Shown here: positions 32,606 to 34,083 of the stretch, piece by piece
How the letters are laid out: each line of letters opens with the position of its first letter
Numbering within the stretch: position 1 is the stretch's first letter
Assembly (NCBI GenBank): GCA_945904015.1
Contig: CAMDPK010000080.1
Location: forward strand, 1-34,083
Direction: 5' to 3'
DNA from: Candidatus Kuenenia stuttgartensis
Lineage (GTDB): Bacteria > Planctomycetota > Planctomycetia > Planctomycetales > Planctomycetaceae
DNA length: 34,083 nt
Translations under genes and position numbers: made by a program
Notes under the pieces: generated by a model
Databases searched by the model: none
Seen by the model: only the letters and a program-made list of their open reading frames with translations
Told to the model about the DNA's origin: nothing

Positions 32606-34083
32606 ATGAATCAATTGAACGGGTTGTCGTGGTGCCGCAGCGTTTCGCTGGTCGCGTTGGTTTCGCTGGCGTCGAGCGTCTCGGCCGCCGAGCCGAAGTT
32701 TGACAGCAAGGTAGTCTCGCGCGAGACCAAAGGGCACGCGGTCGAGATCGACCTCGACATCAGCGGAGCCAAGTCGCTGTTCCTCGTCGCGACCGAGGGC
32801 GGCGACGGCTTCGGATGCGATTGGGCCGATTGGGCCGAGCCGCGACTCGTCGGCAAGGACGGGAAGGAATCGAAGGTCACGGAGTTGAAGTGGAAGTCGG
32901 CGAGCGCGGGGTTTGGCGAAGTGAAGGTCAACGCGAACTGCGGCGGTGGCGCGATCTCCGTCGATGGCAAGAAGGTCGAGTACGGCATCGGCACGCACGC
33001 GAATTCGGTGATCGAGTTTGCTCTGCCGGACGGTCACAGTTTCACGAAGTTCAAAGGCCGAGCGGCCGTGGATGACCAAGGAGTCAATCAAGGCTGCGGC
33101 TCGACCGTGCGGTTCATGGTCTTCACCGAGAAGCCGGATGCGAAATTCCTCGTGGCTTCAGCGGCGGGTGGCCAAGCGGCCGCAGGCGTTGGCAGTCGCG
33201 ACTCGAAGGATGCGATCAAAGGGCTGGATGTTGCCGAAGGACTCGAAGCGACGTTGTTCGCCAGCGAAGACTCGAAGCCGGCGATGCTCAATCCGACCAG
33301 CATCGACATCGACCATCTGGGCCGAGTCTGGGTGTGTGAGGTCGTGAACTATCGGCATCGGCTCGGCGAGCGGAAGGAAGGGGATCGCATCCTGATTCTC
33401 GAAGACACCGACGGCGATGGCGTCAGCGACAAGCAGACCGTCTTCCATCAAGGCAAGGACGTTGATTCGGCTCACGGCATTTGCGTGCTGCCGACGCCAT
33501 CTGGCAAAGGGACGAAGATCATCGTCTCGGCGAATGACAACGTCTTCTTCCTGTATGACGACGACGGCGATTTGAAGTCGGATCGCAAAGAGATGTTCTT
33601 CACCGGCATCGGCGGCACGCAGCACGATCACGGCATTCATGCGTTTCATTTCGGGCCAGACGGAAAACTGTATTTCAACTTCGGCAACAGCGGGAAGCAG
33701 ATCAAGGACAAGGACGGCAAGCCGATCATCGACCTGGCCAGCAACGAAGTGAACGACAGCAAGTCGCACTATCAGGAGGGGATGGTTTTCCGCTGCAACA
33801 TGGACGGCTCCGAGTTTGAAACGCTCGGTTGGAACTTCCGCAACAACTGGGAGATCGCCGTCGATAGTTTCGGTTTGCTGTGGCAGAGCGACAACGACGA
33901 CGACGGCAACAAGGGAGTGCGGATCAACTTCGTGATGGAGTTCGGCAACTACGGCTACAAGGACGAGCTGACTCGCGCGGGCTGGCAGTCGCCGCGCACG
34001 AACATGGAGACCGAGATTCCGCTGCGTCACTGGCATCTGAACGATCCGGGCGTGGTGCCGAACCTGCTGCAAACGGGAGCCGG
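32606..34083 (+). CDS. NPCBM plus PVC-type beta-propeller protein, 3' truncated by window
   Basis: The frame from ATG 32606 stays open to the right edge, giving 492 visible residues. A signal peptide (MNQLNGLSWCRSVSLVALVS, cleavage near SAAEP) is followed by an NPCBM-like carbohydrate-binding domain (about 50-180, with GIGTHANSVIEFALPDG and RAAVDDQGVNQGCGS). A PVC-group propeller ('membrane-bound dehydrogenase') domain starts near 205 (DVAEGLEATLFASED, then DIDHLGRVWVCEVVNYRHR). The missing end in such proteins usually carries HEAT repeats and a CxxCH haem site, but that is not visible here. GGAGAAG lies about 8 nt upstream of the start. It is likely a secreted sugar-oxidising or binding protein. 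Confidence 0.9.
   Translation, partial: MNQLNGLSWCRSVSLVALVSLASSVSAAEPKFDSKVVSRETKGHAVEIDLDISGAKSLFLVATEGGDGFGCDWADWAEPRLVGKDGKESKVTELKWKSASAGFGEVKVNANCGGGAISVDGKKVEYGIGTHANSVIEFALPDGHSFTKFKGRAAVDDQGVNQGCGSTVRFMVFTEKPDAKFLVASAAGGQAAAGVGSRDSKDAIKGLDVAEGLEATLFASEDSKPAMLNPTSIDIDHLGRVWVCEVVNYRHRLGERKEGDRILILEDTDGDGVSDKQTVFHQGKDVDSAHGICVLPTPSGKGTKIIVSANDNVFFLYDDDGDLKSDRKEMFFTGIGGTQHDHGIHAFHFGPDGKLYFNFGNSGKQIKDKDGKPIIDLASNEVNDSKSHYQEGMVFRCNMDGSEFETLGWNFRNNWEIAVDSFGLLWQSDNDDDGNKGVRINFVMEFGNYGYKDELTRAGWQSPRTNMETEIPLRHWHLNDPGVVPNLLQTGA

Overview
The window looks like a chromosomal segment of a planctomycete (PVC group). Supporting this are high GC, many secreted beta-propeller and FG-GAP/ASPIC proteins, a large membrane-anchored multihaem cytochrome c with TPRs, an NPCBM plus PVC-type propeller protein, and abundant palindromic repeats inside and between genes. 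The assignment rests on recognised protein families, not on rRNA or any search.

Layout. Positions 1-2190 look like the end of an integrated element: a transposase-like C-terminus, an unknown protein that seems frameshifted, a phage-type winged-helix protein, a frameshifted excisionase-like gene, and a complete HicA-HicB toxin-antitoxin pair. All are on the + strand and stop at the 3' end of a tRNA-Val(UAC) gene on the - strand. Next come a small basic protein, an FtsX-type ABC permease, its HlyD-type membrane-fusion protein (no ATPase gene in the window), an AddA/RecB-like helicase-nuclease, an SGNH hydrolase coupled to a two-TM protein, a class V aminotransferase, guaA, a secreted planctomycete protein, a secreted beta-propeller, a CRTAC1-like FG-GAP/ASPIC protein, a HerA-like ATPase, a beta-type CoA-transferase subunit, an NHL/SMP30-like propeller, a five-haem cytochrome with TPRs, a very long Lhr-type helicase, and the 5' part of an NPCBM/PVC propeller protein running off the right edge. 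The genes are mostly ordinary housekeeping, envelope and electron-transfer genes, with few clear operons.

The most unusual content is the repeats. At least sixteen inverted or tandem elements from several unrelated families lie in about 26 kb. Five are stem-loops with unlike sequences but the same design, arms built of 7-bp units (near 14.4, 17.8, 28.1, 30.75 and 31.6 kb). A sixth of the same design is at 32.3 kb, and a tandem-only array is at 29.3 kb. A second design is a 60-nt palindrome of fixed 25-10-25 geometry, present at 22.2, 30.3 and 31.2 kb, with a 67-nt version at 6.6 kb. Six elements sit in frame inside the single lhr gene and at least one inside the AddA-like gene, so the host proteins appear to carry translated repeat peptides. 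Other copies touch a ribosome binding site or supply a stop codon. This in-frame repeat invasion, and the shared 7-bp architecture, is the best candidate here for something undescribed.
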